From: Helicobacteraceae bacterium
GTDB taxonomy: Bacteria; Campylobacterota; Campylobacteria; Campylobacterales; Helicobacteraceae
Direction of reading: 5' to 3'
DNA length: 8,469 nucleotides
Assembly: GCA_029258405.1 (NCBI GenBank)
Contig: JARHYY010000141.1
Location: 1 to 8,469 of the forward strand
Of this stretch, positions 1-5,923 are shown in pieces (within the stretch, counting starts at the first letter, position 1; every line of letters begins with the position of its first letter). The notes below the pieces were generated by a model. That model was not told where the DNA came from and searched no databases. It saw nothing but the letters and a program-made list of their open reading frames with translations. Position numbers and translations under genes: made by a program.

Positions 1-119
1 CTCTATAAAAGATTCTTTGTTTATTGTATTGAATAAAATGATATATCTTATGAGATACATGAATATTACATATGGCAAGCTCTGTTAAGTGCTTATGTAT
101 TAAAATGGTTATGTGGTTT

Positions 120-127
120 GGGGGGGG
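120..127. repeat. Poly-G (G8) homopolymer tract
   Basis: Eight consecutive G residues stand in otherwise AT-rich sequence. In Helicobacter and Campylobacter such tracts are typical slipped-strand (phase-variable) sites. Here no long reading frame enters or leaves the tract in any of the three length registers: the frames stop at 135-137, at 151-153, or immediately after the tract. If the tract is functional it would more likely act on transcription, or mark the remnant of a former contingency gene. Confidence 0.85.
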
Positions 128-205
128 TAATATTTAAAGCTGCCTACTGCTGATGAGTTGCATAGACTAGGGATGGGCACTATTTTAATGAGGGAGGGCT
201 TTTGT

Positions 206-239
206 TTCCTTGCTGAATGCTAAGGTTTCCAGCAAGGAA
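206..239 (-). terminator. gltS: Hairpin downstream of gltS, possible terminator
   Basis: Bases 206-215 (TTCCTTGCTG) and 230-239 (CAGCAAGGAA) form a perfect 10-bp inverted repeat around a 14-nt loop, starting 36 nt past the gltS stop. The position suits the end of the minus-strand thioesterase-gltS transcript. The expected run of U is missing after the stem: the transcript would continue ACAAAAGCCC. It may therefore be a weak or factor-assisted terminator, or simply a 3'-end stabilising stem. Confidence 0.4.
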
Positions 240-274
240 TATTTAAAAAAGTACCGTTACAGTTTAAAGCAATG

Positions 275-1501
275 TTAAAAAAAGATTTGCAACATGGCTT
301 GAATAACTATTGCATTAATAATATCGATAAAAAATGCTCCGACCAAGGGAACAACAATAAATGCCATATGGCTTGGTCCATAATGCGAGGTAACAGCCTG
401 CATATTTGCCATAGCAGTAGGTGTTGCCCCTAAACCAAAACCACAATTACCTGCTGCGAGTACAGCTGCATCATAATCTTTTCCGCAAAATCTAAAGGTA
501 ATGAATACTGCAAAAAGCACCATACATAAGGCTTGACAGATAAGAATTGTAATCATTGGTAATGCAAGGCTTACAAGTTGCCCTAGATTAAGTGTCATCA
601 TGGCAAATGCCAAGAAAAGAGAAAGTGATACATTTCCTAATACGGAAATCTCTCTGTCAAAAACTTGATGAATATTTAATAAACTTAAAGCATTTCGTAG
701 GATAACTCCAACAAAAAGGCAGTATACAAAAGTAGGCAAGTTGAAAGAATGAACCGCTCCTTTCATGAAGTCGCTTAGTAAATTACCTATCAAAAGGCAC
801 AATGCAATGAGGGCTAGAGATTCTATAAAGCTTATGGGTGTAATGAGCCTTTCTTTTGTCGGTGCTTCAAATCCATGTGGATTATCGTCATTGTGTTCTT
901 TGCCGGGTGTTTTTAAATTATGTTTTTTGATGAGGTAACGAGCAGTAGGACCCCCAATGAGCCCGCCCATGACTAGCCCAAATGTAGCAGATGCTATGGC
1001 TACTTCAGTAGCTGCTGTAAAGTTGTATGGATGATTTTTAAATATATCTGCCCATGCTGCTCCTGTTCCATGCCCTCCGCTCATGGTAATAGAGCCACCA
1101 AGCATTCCAATAAGTGGCTCAACAGACATACTGTATGCGATGCCAACACCAATAATATTTTGTAAAAACAAAAGCCCTACGACTACAACAAGGAAAATTA
1201 CAAGCATTTTCCCTCCTTTTTTAAGTGAGGCAAAATCTGCACTTAAACCAATAGAGGAATAAAAAGCAAGGATAAGAGGATCTTTCAGAGAAGAATCAAA
1301 TTGAAACCCAATATTTAAAAACTCATAAGCACAAAGAACAAATATTGCCGCTAAAATACCTCCTACCACAGGTTCTGGAATATTATAGTCTTGCAAAAAA
1401 TTTACACGCTTAATGACAAATCTCCCAAAAAGAAGCACAAAAACCATGCACACTAAAGTTGGATAAAAGCCAAACTGCCATATAGTTGTTTCTGTTCCCA
1501 T
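275..1501 (-). CDS. gltS: Sodium/glutamate symporter GltS
   Basis: This is an inner-membrane carrier of 408 residues that imports glutamate with Na+ (ESS family, about 400 residues in E. coli). The sequence shows the family's two-fold repeat with a glycine-rich re-entrant loop in each half: GGSITMSGGHGTGAAW at residues 135-150 and GNCGFGLGATPTAMANM at 351-367. About ten hydrophobic segments surround them, and a charged cytoplasmic loop lies near residues 191-218. The N-terminal GxPxPVVGG-type stretch (IPEPVVGG, 41-48) also fits. The ATG is preceded by AAGGGAG about 11 nt upstream. The gene begins 25 nt after the stop of the thioesterase and has no obvious promoter of its own, so the two are probably co-transcribed. 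It is full length, with no sign of damage. Confidence 0.96.
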   Translation of the reverse strand: MGTETTIWQFGFYPTLVCMVFVLLFGRFVIKRVNFLQDYNIPEPVVGGILAAIFVLCAYEFLNIGFQFDSSLKDPLILAFYSSIGLSADFASLKKGGKMLVIFLVVVVGLLFLQNIIGVGIAYSMSVEPLIGMLGGSITMSGGHGTGAAWADIFKNHPYNFTAATEVAIASATFGLVMGGLIGGPTARYLIKKHNLKTPGKEHNDDNPHGFEAPTKERLITPISFIESLALIALCLLIGNLLSDFMKGAVHSFNLPTFVYCLFVGVILRNALSLLNIHQVFDREISVLGNVSLSLFLAFAMMTLNLGQLVSLALPMITILICQALCMVLFAVFITFRFCGKDYDAAVLAAGNCGFGLGATPTAMANMQAVTSHYGPSHMAFIVVPLVGAFFIDIINAIVIQAMLQIFF

Positions 1502-1526
1502 AATATAAAACTCTCCCTTTTGTTAT

Positions 1527-1988
1527 TTATTTACATGTACGCATGCGTATTTCTTTTCTTTGTTTTGCCTCATTATACCGCCTGATATCTTCAGATGTTT
1601 TAGGTGTAAGTTGAGGTATCGCTACTGGTTTTCCATCTTCTTTGGCAACCATTGTAAAAAAACAACTATTTGTATGGATGCTAAATCGTTGTTGTATATC
1701 TTCAGCAATTACTTTAATACCAATTTCCATAGAGGTGTTGCCCGTATAATTTACGCGAGCAAGGAAAGTTACAAGACTCCCTACTTTGATAGGATTTTTG
1801 AATAAAACTTTATCTACAGAGAGCGTAACAGCATATTTGCCACAATAGCGAGCCGCACACGCATAGGCGACTTGATCTAAAATTTTAAGTAATTCTCCTC
1901 CATGTACAACACCTGAAAAGTTTGCCATTTGAGGTGTCATGAGCATACTCATGGTAAGCGATTTTGAATCGAGTGTATCATCAACCAT
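1527..1988 (-). CDS. Hotdog-fold acyl-CoA thioesterase (YciA-like)
   Basis: A 153-residue cytoplasmic thioesterase of the YciA/BACH type, expected to hydrolyse acyl-CoA to free acid and CoA. It has the family signature ANFSGVVHGGELLKILDQVA at residues 22-41, with Asn23, the HGG turn at 29-31 and Asp38 at the positions that form the active site in this family. The second half of the single hotdog domain runs to about residue 115, and a basic tail (RRYNEAKQRK) follows. I chose the ATG at 1986-1988 because AAGGA lies 8 nt upstream and a TATAAT box precedes it. The same frame stays open for 75 further codons upstream, but those begin at a TTG without a ribosome binding site. The length matches short bacterial relatives such as Campylobacter Cj0915. 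The acyl substrate cannot be read from sequence. Confidence 0.9.
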   Translation of the reverse strand: MVDDTLDSKSLTMSMLMTPQMANFSGVVHGGELLKILDQVAYACAARYCGKYAVTLSVDKVLFKNPIKVGSLVTFLARVNYTGNTSMEIGIKVIAEDIQQRFSIHTNSCFFTMVAKEDGKPVAIPQLTPKTSEDIRRYNEAKQRKEIRMRTCK

Positions 1989-2022
1989 AACCTCATTCCT
2001 TGTTTTGTAAAATGTTTCATTT

Positions 2023-2051
2023 ATTATACAGAGAATAACTTTATTTATGAA
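2023..2051 (-). promoter_or_regulatory. Sigma-70 promoter for thioesterase-gltS
   Basis: Read on the minus strand, TTCATA (2051-2046) and TATAAT (2028-2023) are separated by 17 bp. The -10 box is a perfect match and the -35 box matches 4 of 6 bases. Transcription would start near 2016, leaving a leader of about 28 nt that contains the AAGGA ribosome binding site of the thioesterase. This supports the short start at 1988 over the longer in-frame extension. Confidence 0.65.
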
Positions 2052-2232
2052 ATAAGCATGTTGAGAAATAAAAAATAATGAATAGAAGTTACATATAGTT
2101 ACATAAAAATTATTTTTCAGTTGTACCTCTTTGATTTTTTTTGATATAAGTTTTTTTAAAGCAAGTTCATAACGGTAAAACGGTAAATAAGGATTTTTAT
2201 TCTTTAAAAGCAAGAGTCAATTCATTTTGGTA

Positions 2233-2261
2233 TTGACAATGCCTTTAATATAAGCTATAAT
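2233..2261 (+). promoter_or_regulatory. Perfect consensus sigma-70 promoter of tRNA-Asn
   Basis: TTGACA (2233-2238) and TATAAT (2256-2261) are exact consensus boxes with the optimal 17-bp spacer. The predicted start near 2268 gives a leader of about 6 nt before the mature tRNA. Helicobacter promoters usually lack a clear -35 box, so this points to a strong stable-RNA promoter. It may also supply transcription to the genes downstream. Confidence 0.9.
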
Positions 2262-2273
2262 TTTAGCTCATAA

Positions 2274-2348
2274 TCTGGATTAGCTCAGCGGTAGAGTAGG
2301 TGGCTGTTAACCACTTGGTCGCAGGTTCGAATCCTGCATCCAGAGCCA
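2274..2348 (+). tRNA. tRNA-Asn (anticodon GUU)
   Basis: A full cloverleaf can be drawn. The acceptor stem is TCTGGAT/ATCCAGA, the D stem GCTC/GAGT and the anticodon stem GGTGG/CCACT. The loop CTGTTAA carries anticodon GTT at 2306-2308. The T arm is GCAGG-TTCGAAT-CCTGC, with discriminator G at 2345 and an encoded CCA at 2346-2348. Two G-U wobbles close the D and anticodon stems; otherwise pairing is perfect. No U-rich terminator follows. There is only an AT-only 6-bp repeat (ATTCAA 2348-2353, TTGAAT 2362-2367), so read-through into the membrane-protein gene 64 nt on is plausible. Confidence 0.97.
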
Positions 2349-2412
2349 TTCAAAAAACTTCTTGAATTATTTACCTCTCTATAAATTTCGCTTTATTTAA
2401 TAAGGTTATATC

Positions 2413-3117
2413 ATGGACAAGCATCAGAATGCAAGAGAAATATGCCCACAATGTGTAAAAAAAATGTTTATTATTGTTATTTTTGTCGTTTTTTTTGCAT
2501 TGTATGCTTTTTCTGATTCATGGCATGATACAGTTAATTCAGCTATTTTTATTATGGGTTCTTCTTATCCAGAGCTTTTGGAAGAATACATACAATCTTT
2601 TTCTTATCCAGTTTTATGTATTTGTTGTGCATTATTAATTTTTCAGGCAATATGTTTTCCTGTTTCTGCCATATTGCTTATATATGTCAATGAATCGTTT
2701 TTTGGTTTGTGGGGCATATTGTTTTCTTATATTGGGCTTCTTGTTGGTTCGCTTATAAATTTTTTTATAGCAAGAATTATTACGCAAGGTGCAAGCACTT
2801 TTTTTGATTCCGCCATATTAAGAAATATTGAAAGTTATATGCAACAAAAACAATTTAATCTTATATTAGTTTCTCGATTGTTACCTTTTGCATTATTTGA
2901 TGTTTTTAGCTTCATTTGGGGCGTGAGTTCTTGTTCGTTCATTTCATATTGTGTAGCGACGGCAATTGGACTTATTCCTCATGTGGTTTTTTATTCTTTT
3001 GTACTTAACGGTGGTGGTTTTTTTTGGTCGTGGTTTGTGGGTGTGTTTTTGTTTGTAGCTTCAATAATGTTATTTTTAAGGACAGATATTCTCTTTTTAT
3101 TCAAAAAAAGGGTATAA
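2413..3117 (+). CDS. TVP38/TMEM64-type (DedA superfamily) membrane protein
   Basis: A 234-residue inner-membrane protein with the VTT/SNARE-associated domain of the DedA superfamily, whose members act in membrane lipid handling and envelope homeostasis. There is a transmembrane helix at about 17-34 and a hydrophobic block at 66-92. The glycine-rich core lies at 98-121 (GLWG, then GLLVGS, ending FFIAR). The second core stretch is 149-200, with the family pattern SRLLPFA, WGVSS, and AIGLIPH at 184-190. A last helix spans about 203-222. The start ATG has AAGG 8 nt upstream. A CPQC pair at 11-14, just before the first helix, is unusual and could bind metal or form a disulphide. Two T8 runs lie in the gene (2489-2496 and 3018-3025). 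Substrate unknown. It is probably read in part from the tRNA promoter. Confidence 0.8.
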   Translation: MDKHQNAREICPQCVKKMFIIVIFVVFFALYAFSDSWHDTVNSAIFIMGSSYPELLEEYIQSFSYPVLCICCALLIFQAICFPVSAILLIYVNESFFGLWGILFSYIGLLVGSLINFFIARIITQGASTFFDSAILRNIESYMQQKQFNLILVSRLLPFALFDVFSFIWGVSSCSFISYCVATAIGLIPHVVFYSFVLNGGGFFWSWFVGVFLFVASIMLFLRTDILFLFKKRV

Positions 3118-3151
3118 TCTTTTTATAAAAAAACAAAAATGTCGATATAGT
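3113..3151 (+). promoter_or_regulatory. Candidate promoter elements before the 422-residue gene
   Basis: The 76-nt gap before the unrecognised gene holds several possible -10 boxes. TATAAT at 3113-3118 overlaps the stop of the membrane-protein gene but lacks a good -35. GTCGATAT at 3141-3148 resembles the -10 of FliA (sigma-28) promoters, GCCGATAA in enterics. TATAGT at 3146-3151 would be a sigma-70 variant. A TAAA at 3126-3129 is closer to GTCGATAT than the FliA spacing allows. The sequence shows that the gene probably has its own promoter, but not which sigma factor reads it. Confidence 0.35.
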
Positions 3152-3193
3152 TTTTAAGTCTCTGAGACAAATTTTATCACAAAGGAAAACCAC

Positions 3194-4462
3194 ATGCAAG
3201 TTGGAGCACCTTTTCCATTTTCATCACCCTCACTGATGGATGCGTTTAAAAAACGAGCAAATGACAATCAAGAAAGAGAATCATCCATCAATCAAGACAC
3301 ACAAGATGCACGAGGCAGCAATGATGATAAAGTCGATTCTAATGACCATATTAATGCGTTGAAAAAAAAGCTAGTTCAAGAGAGTGAGCCTTCTGCGCTA
3401 GAAAAACTTCAAGCAAATATTAGTAGAAATATTTTAGAAAAACTGCAGAATTTTCATCAGCTATTGAACCCTCAAAAAAAAGATAACAACTTTAATGCCT
3501 TGCCTCCACAGTTTCAAAGCTTAGACGCCCAACAAAAAACAAAAGAGAAAGAAGATACCGCCAAGGTAGATGAAAATAAGGCAACAGAATCTCGTCCTAT
3601 TATTCCTGCGTTGGATATTAAAGATTTTAATGCTATCCCTATGAACAATTTTCAGACTGCACATAGCATGAGCTATGAAGCAACCTATGATGCACAAACA
3701 GGAATTGCAACACAACAAGCAGTGCAAACTACGACTTATAATTTTAGTTTTTCTGGTGTTGTTACAGATAAGAATGGTAATAAATATAATATAGAAGCAA
3801 ATGTAACGCTTACTCGTAGTTTTTATACAAAAGTTGTTGGCAACGCAGATAGCCTTAGCCCAGAAGTGCTAAAAGAATTACAAAATGGAAAACCATTTGA
3901 AGTAGATTATGAAGGCGATGGAAGAGATCTTGCAAATCAAGATTTTGCTTTCTTATTTGATGATCTAGGCGAAAAGGATCAGCTCACTGCCAACAAACCT
4001 CTATTCTCTAAAGCAAACGATTTAGCTGGAACAAGTCCTGATAAAACAGCTTTTGGTGCTTTAATTGATAAGGCGTTTGGAGATGGTCTAGGTTCAATGC
4101 TTGAGGGCTTAAGGGTTTTTGCTTTTGGTGGAGATTTACAGGGTAAAAATGATAATACAGCCTCTACTCTGCCTCCTGAAACAAACAAAGATGGATTTAA
4201 TTCATCTCATCTTATTGGTTTAGGAGAAAAAGGTATTGGCTTAATGTATCTCACTCAAATGCAAAGAGAGCTCTTTTTTAGCATGAATGGAAATAATGCC
4301 ACATTTGGCACAAGGTTCAATTTTCAAAGTACTTATATATCATATCTGGATCAGAATAGTAAAGATTTCAACACTCTTGAAAAGATTTTAAGACAAAAAA
4401 ATCTTGATGGAGAAAAAAATCACCATGATGCAAAGAAAGCTATAGATTCTTATTTGTCATAG
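3194..4462 (+). CDS. Unrecognised hydrophilic protein, no Cys or Trp
   Basis: I do not recognise this 422-residue protein. The ATG has AAAGGA about 8 nt upstream. Residues 1-130 are low-complexity, rich in Q, N, D, K and S, with a probable helix at 52-90. Residues 178-212 alternate polar and hydrophobic residues, as in beta strands (YNFSFSGVV, then KYNIEANVTLTRSF). DYEGDGRD at 238-245 fits the start of an EF-hand-like calcium loop (D-x-E-x-D-G). FAFLFDDLG (251-259) and two glycine-rich patches (287-316, 341-350) follow. There is no signal peptide or membrane segment, and no cysteine or tryptophan, as is common in proteins exported by flagellar or type I systems. It may be a secreted or surface-associated protein; that is inference. 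It converges on the Mop gene. Confidence 0.85.
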   Translation: MQVGAPFPFSSPSLMDAFKKRANDNQERESSINQDTQDARGSNDDKVDSNDHINALKKKLVQESEPSALEKLQANISRNILEKLQNFHQLLNPQKKDNNFNALPPQFQSLDAQQKTKEKEDTAKVDENKATESRPIIPALDIKDFNAIPMNNFQTAHSMSYEATYDAQTGIATQQAVQTTTYNFSFSGVVTDKNGNKYNIEANVTLTRSFYTKVVGNADSLSPEVLKELQNGKPFEVDYEGDGRDLANQDFAFLFDDLGEKDQLTANKPLFSKANDLAGTSPDKTAFGALIDKAFGDGLGSMLEGLRVFAFGGDLQGKNDNTASTLPPETNKDGFNSSHLIGLGEKGIGLMYLTQMQRELFFSMNGNNATFGTRFNFQSTYISYLDQNSKDFNTLEKILRQKNLDGEKNHHDAKKAIDSYLS

Positions 4463-4468
4463 TGGCGA

Positions 4469-4498
4469 ATCTCTCAAAGCTCATAGGCTTTGAGAGAT
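4469..4498. terminator. Perfect 12-bp hairpin between convergent genes
   Basis: ATCTCTCAAAGC (4469-4480) and GCTTTGAGAGAT (4487-4498) pair perfectly around a 6-nt loop, 6 nt after the stop of the 422-residue gene. The position suits transcription termination or 3'-end protection for that gene, and possibly for the opposing Mop gene. Neither strand has a U-run after the stem, so it is not a textbook intrinsic terminator. Confidence 0.55.
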
Positions 4499-4501
4499 GA
4501 A

Positions 4502-4538
4502 CACAAAGAGAAGGTTATAATAGAGTATATTCTTTGTG
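4502..4538. terminator. Second inverted repeat before the Mop gene
   Basis: CACAAAGA (4502-4509) and TCTTTGTG (4531-4538) form an 8-bp stem with a 21-nt AT-rich loop, 8 nt from the end of the Mop gene. With the preceding 12-bp hairpin it fills almost all of the convergent gap. It is probably the 3'-end structure of the minus-strand gene. No U-run follows on either strand. Confidence 0.4.
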
Positions 4539-4546
4539 ATAATAGG

Positions 4547-4963
4547 CTAATGTACTCCAAGGATAACACTACTTGCTTTTATGATAGCGGTAACTTCATC
4601 ACCTATGGCAATGCCTAGTTCTTTTGAGGAAGCTAGTGTGATGATAGAAACAAGTTGATGATTACCTACTTTAAGTGCTATTTCTGCATTTACACTTCCT
4701 AGTTTTATTGATTCTATTATGCCTTTGAGTTGATTTCTTGCGCTAAGCCCTTGAATATTGCCTGCACCTATAAGAATAGAGCTTGCCTTAATTATAGCAA
4801 TAGCTTTTATGCCCTCTTTGATGTTAAGCTGCTCACAAGAATCATTGGTGATGATAGAAGTTATTATCGGACCGCCTATATCAAGTGTAATTTCGCTATT
4901 GAGCATACCTTTTTTAACTTTAGTTACTTTGCCCTCAAGTTGGTTTCTTGCACTAAGTTTCAT
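4547..4963 (-). CDS. Double Mop/TOBE-domain molybdate-binding protein
   Basis: A 138-residue cytoplasmic protein made of two tandem Mop (TOBE) domains, like the ModG molbindins that store or buffer molybdate or tungstate as oligomers. Repeat 1 spans about residues 3-66 and repeat 2 about 73-136. Each opens with LSARNQL (3-9, 73-79), has an ITxxS-type centre, and ends KASS(I/V)(I/L)(I/L)G (59-66, 129-136). The two opening heptads are identical, so the halves arose by duplication. The start ATG has AAGGA 6 nt upstream. No molybdate transporter or cofactor gene is next to it in the window. In Helicobacter such a protein would serve molybdoenzymes, or keep oxyanions in check. Anion specificity cannot be read from sequence. 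Confidence 0.92.
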   Translation of the reverse strand: MKLSARNQLEGKVTKVKKGMLNSEITLDIGGPIITSIITNDSCEQLNIKEGIKAIAIIKASSILIGAGNIQGLSARNQLKGIIESIKLGSVNAEIALKVGNHQLVSIITLASSKELGIAIGDEVTAIIKASSVILGVH

Positions 4964-5000
4964 GATTGTTCCTTATTTTGTTGTGAAGGTTTCCATGAAT

Positions 5001-5015
5001 ATAATAGCATATTAT
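5001..5015 (-). promoter_or_regulatory. Extended -10 of the Mop gene within a palindrome
   Basis: On the minus strand TGCTATTAT (5009-5001) is an extended -10 box; no clear -35 is seen. The start would be near 4994, with a leader of about 31 nt. The same bases form a perfect inverted repeat, ATAATA-GCA-TATTAT, on the plus strand. A regulator binding here would block the promoter. A molybdate-sensing repressor is one possibility, but no known operator is matched. Confidence 0.45.
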
Positions 5016-5127
5016 TCCATATAAATATTTAAATAACTGTTATTGTAATTTTTTCATTGATTGAGCTGTGTTTAAGCTTGTTTCACATACAATTTAAAAA
5101 ATTAATATATAAAATGCAAGGATAATT

Positions 5128-5901
5128 ATGAAAAATATTTGTCACAATAGTTTTTTGCCACATTATGCTTTTGCAAATAAGGTAGGTGAGCAGGAAGAAC
5201 ATGGAAATATTCTTGAAGCTTTTAGGGATAATGTTCAAATATTTTTGTGGAATAAAAAATGTGTTTTTACTCAAGAAGATTTTATTGCTCAAGCAGAAAT
5301 GCTCACTTATATTCCATTATGCTTACACTCTCATGCCCAAAATGTAGTTGTATTTACGGATAAAAATCCATATATATTGCAACAATTCTCACAAAACCAT
5401 ATACAGCCCTATCATGTTTGTTTTGCTCCCTCTATTTATAGTTTCATATGTGATTCATTGCAAAAGCCTTACTCAACAAACTTAATACAAAATGTAGCTA
5501 CTTTGGCGAATAAGTTACAAGATAAAAAAATTGATATATTGATTGCTGATGCAGGAATGCCTAAAAATATTTTTGAAGATATTAAGCCTTATTTGAGTGC
5601 AACAAGCATTCTTATTGCTCAGAATATATCTTTTGTGCATTCTTTTGCAGAAGCAAAAAAACAAATACAGTTTTTTGCCGATCATTTTAGAATCGTCATG
5701 CCATTTTTTATACCCTATCTCAATAATATGGAATCACATTTTATTTTTGCTTCTTGTGCTTTTCATCCATTAGCTGATTTAGAACTACAAAAGGCAGATA
5801 TGCTTGAGGATGTGTATTTTTATTCTGCACATATGCATCAGAGTTGTTTTGTATTGCCAAAGTGGCTTTCAAAGAAGCTCAGAGGTGTGGCTAAAAATTA
5901 A
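5128..5901 (+). CDS. speE: SpeE-like aminopropyltransferase homologue, divergent
   Basis: A 257-residue homologue of the short Helicobacter spermidine synthase, which moves an aminopropyl group from decarboxylated AdoMet to putrescine. Recognisable parts are QEDFIAQAEMLTYIPLCLH (49-67), equal to the DEFxYHEMLTHVPL block; the fold strand VVVF (73-76); IDILIADAGMP (135-145); and the C-terminal stretch MPFFIPY...FASCAFHPLADL (201-228) with FVLPKWL (241-247). The last part matches my memory of H. pylori SpeE closely. Several key sites differ: the GGGDG loop reads TDKN (77-80), no acid follows the next strand (CFAPS, 98-102), and the DSSDP motif reads DAGMP, placing Met144 where the catalytic Asp is expected. 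The ATG has AAGGA 5 nt upstream. First gene of the operon, 22 nt before coaE, as I recall from H. pylori. Activity is uncertain. Confidence 0.82.
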   Translation: MKNICHNSFLPHYAFANKVGEQEEHGNILEAFRDNVQIFLWNKKCVFTQEDFIAQAEMLTYIPLCLHSHAQNVVVFTDKNPYILQQFSQNHIQPYHVCFAPSIYSFICDSLQKPYSTNLIQNVATLANKLQDKKIDILIADAGMPKNIFEDIKPYLSATSILIAQNISFVHSFAEAKKQIQFFADHFRIVMPFFIPYLNNMESHFIFASCAFHPLADLELQKADMLEDVYFYSAHMHQSCFVLPKWLSKKLRGVAKN

Positions 5902-5923
5902 AATAGAATTATGGAAAAAGAAA

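Larger units (their letters stand above)
1..274. other. Gene-poor left flank
   Basis: No convincing gene is visible on either strand. On the plus strand one frame is open from base 2 to a stop at 86-88. Another is open from 37 to a TGA at 151-153 (38 codons) and runs through the G8 tract, but it has no ATG start. The longest minus-strand stretch is about 36 codons, also without a start. None resembles a family I know. The stretch holds an 8-G homopolymer and a hairpin just past the end of gltS, listed separately. It could be a decayed gene or plain intergenic DNA; the sequence alone does not decide. Confidence 0.5.

Noticed and set aside
1560..1805. Plus-strand open frame of 81 codons opposite the thioesterase
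   Set aside because: It lies antisense to a clear family member, with no ribosome binding site or family resemblance.
2348..2367. Inverted repeat ATTCAA/TTGAAT after the tRNA as a terminator
   Set aside because: The stem is six A/T-dominated pairs with no U-run, too weak to call.
4730..5032. Two plus-strand frames opposite the Mop gene
   Set aside because: They are shadows of the repeated Mop coding sequence; their residues resemble no known protein.
5804..5923. 40-codon N-terminal extension of CoaE inside speE
   Set aside because: The residues are unlike CoaE, and the P-loop is correctly placed only from the ATG at 5924.
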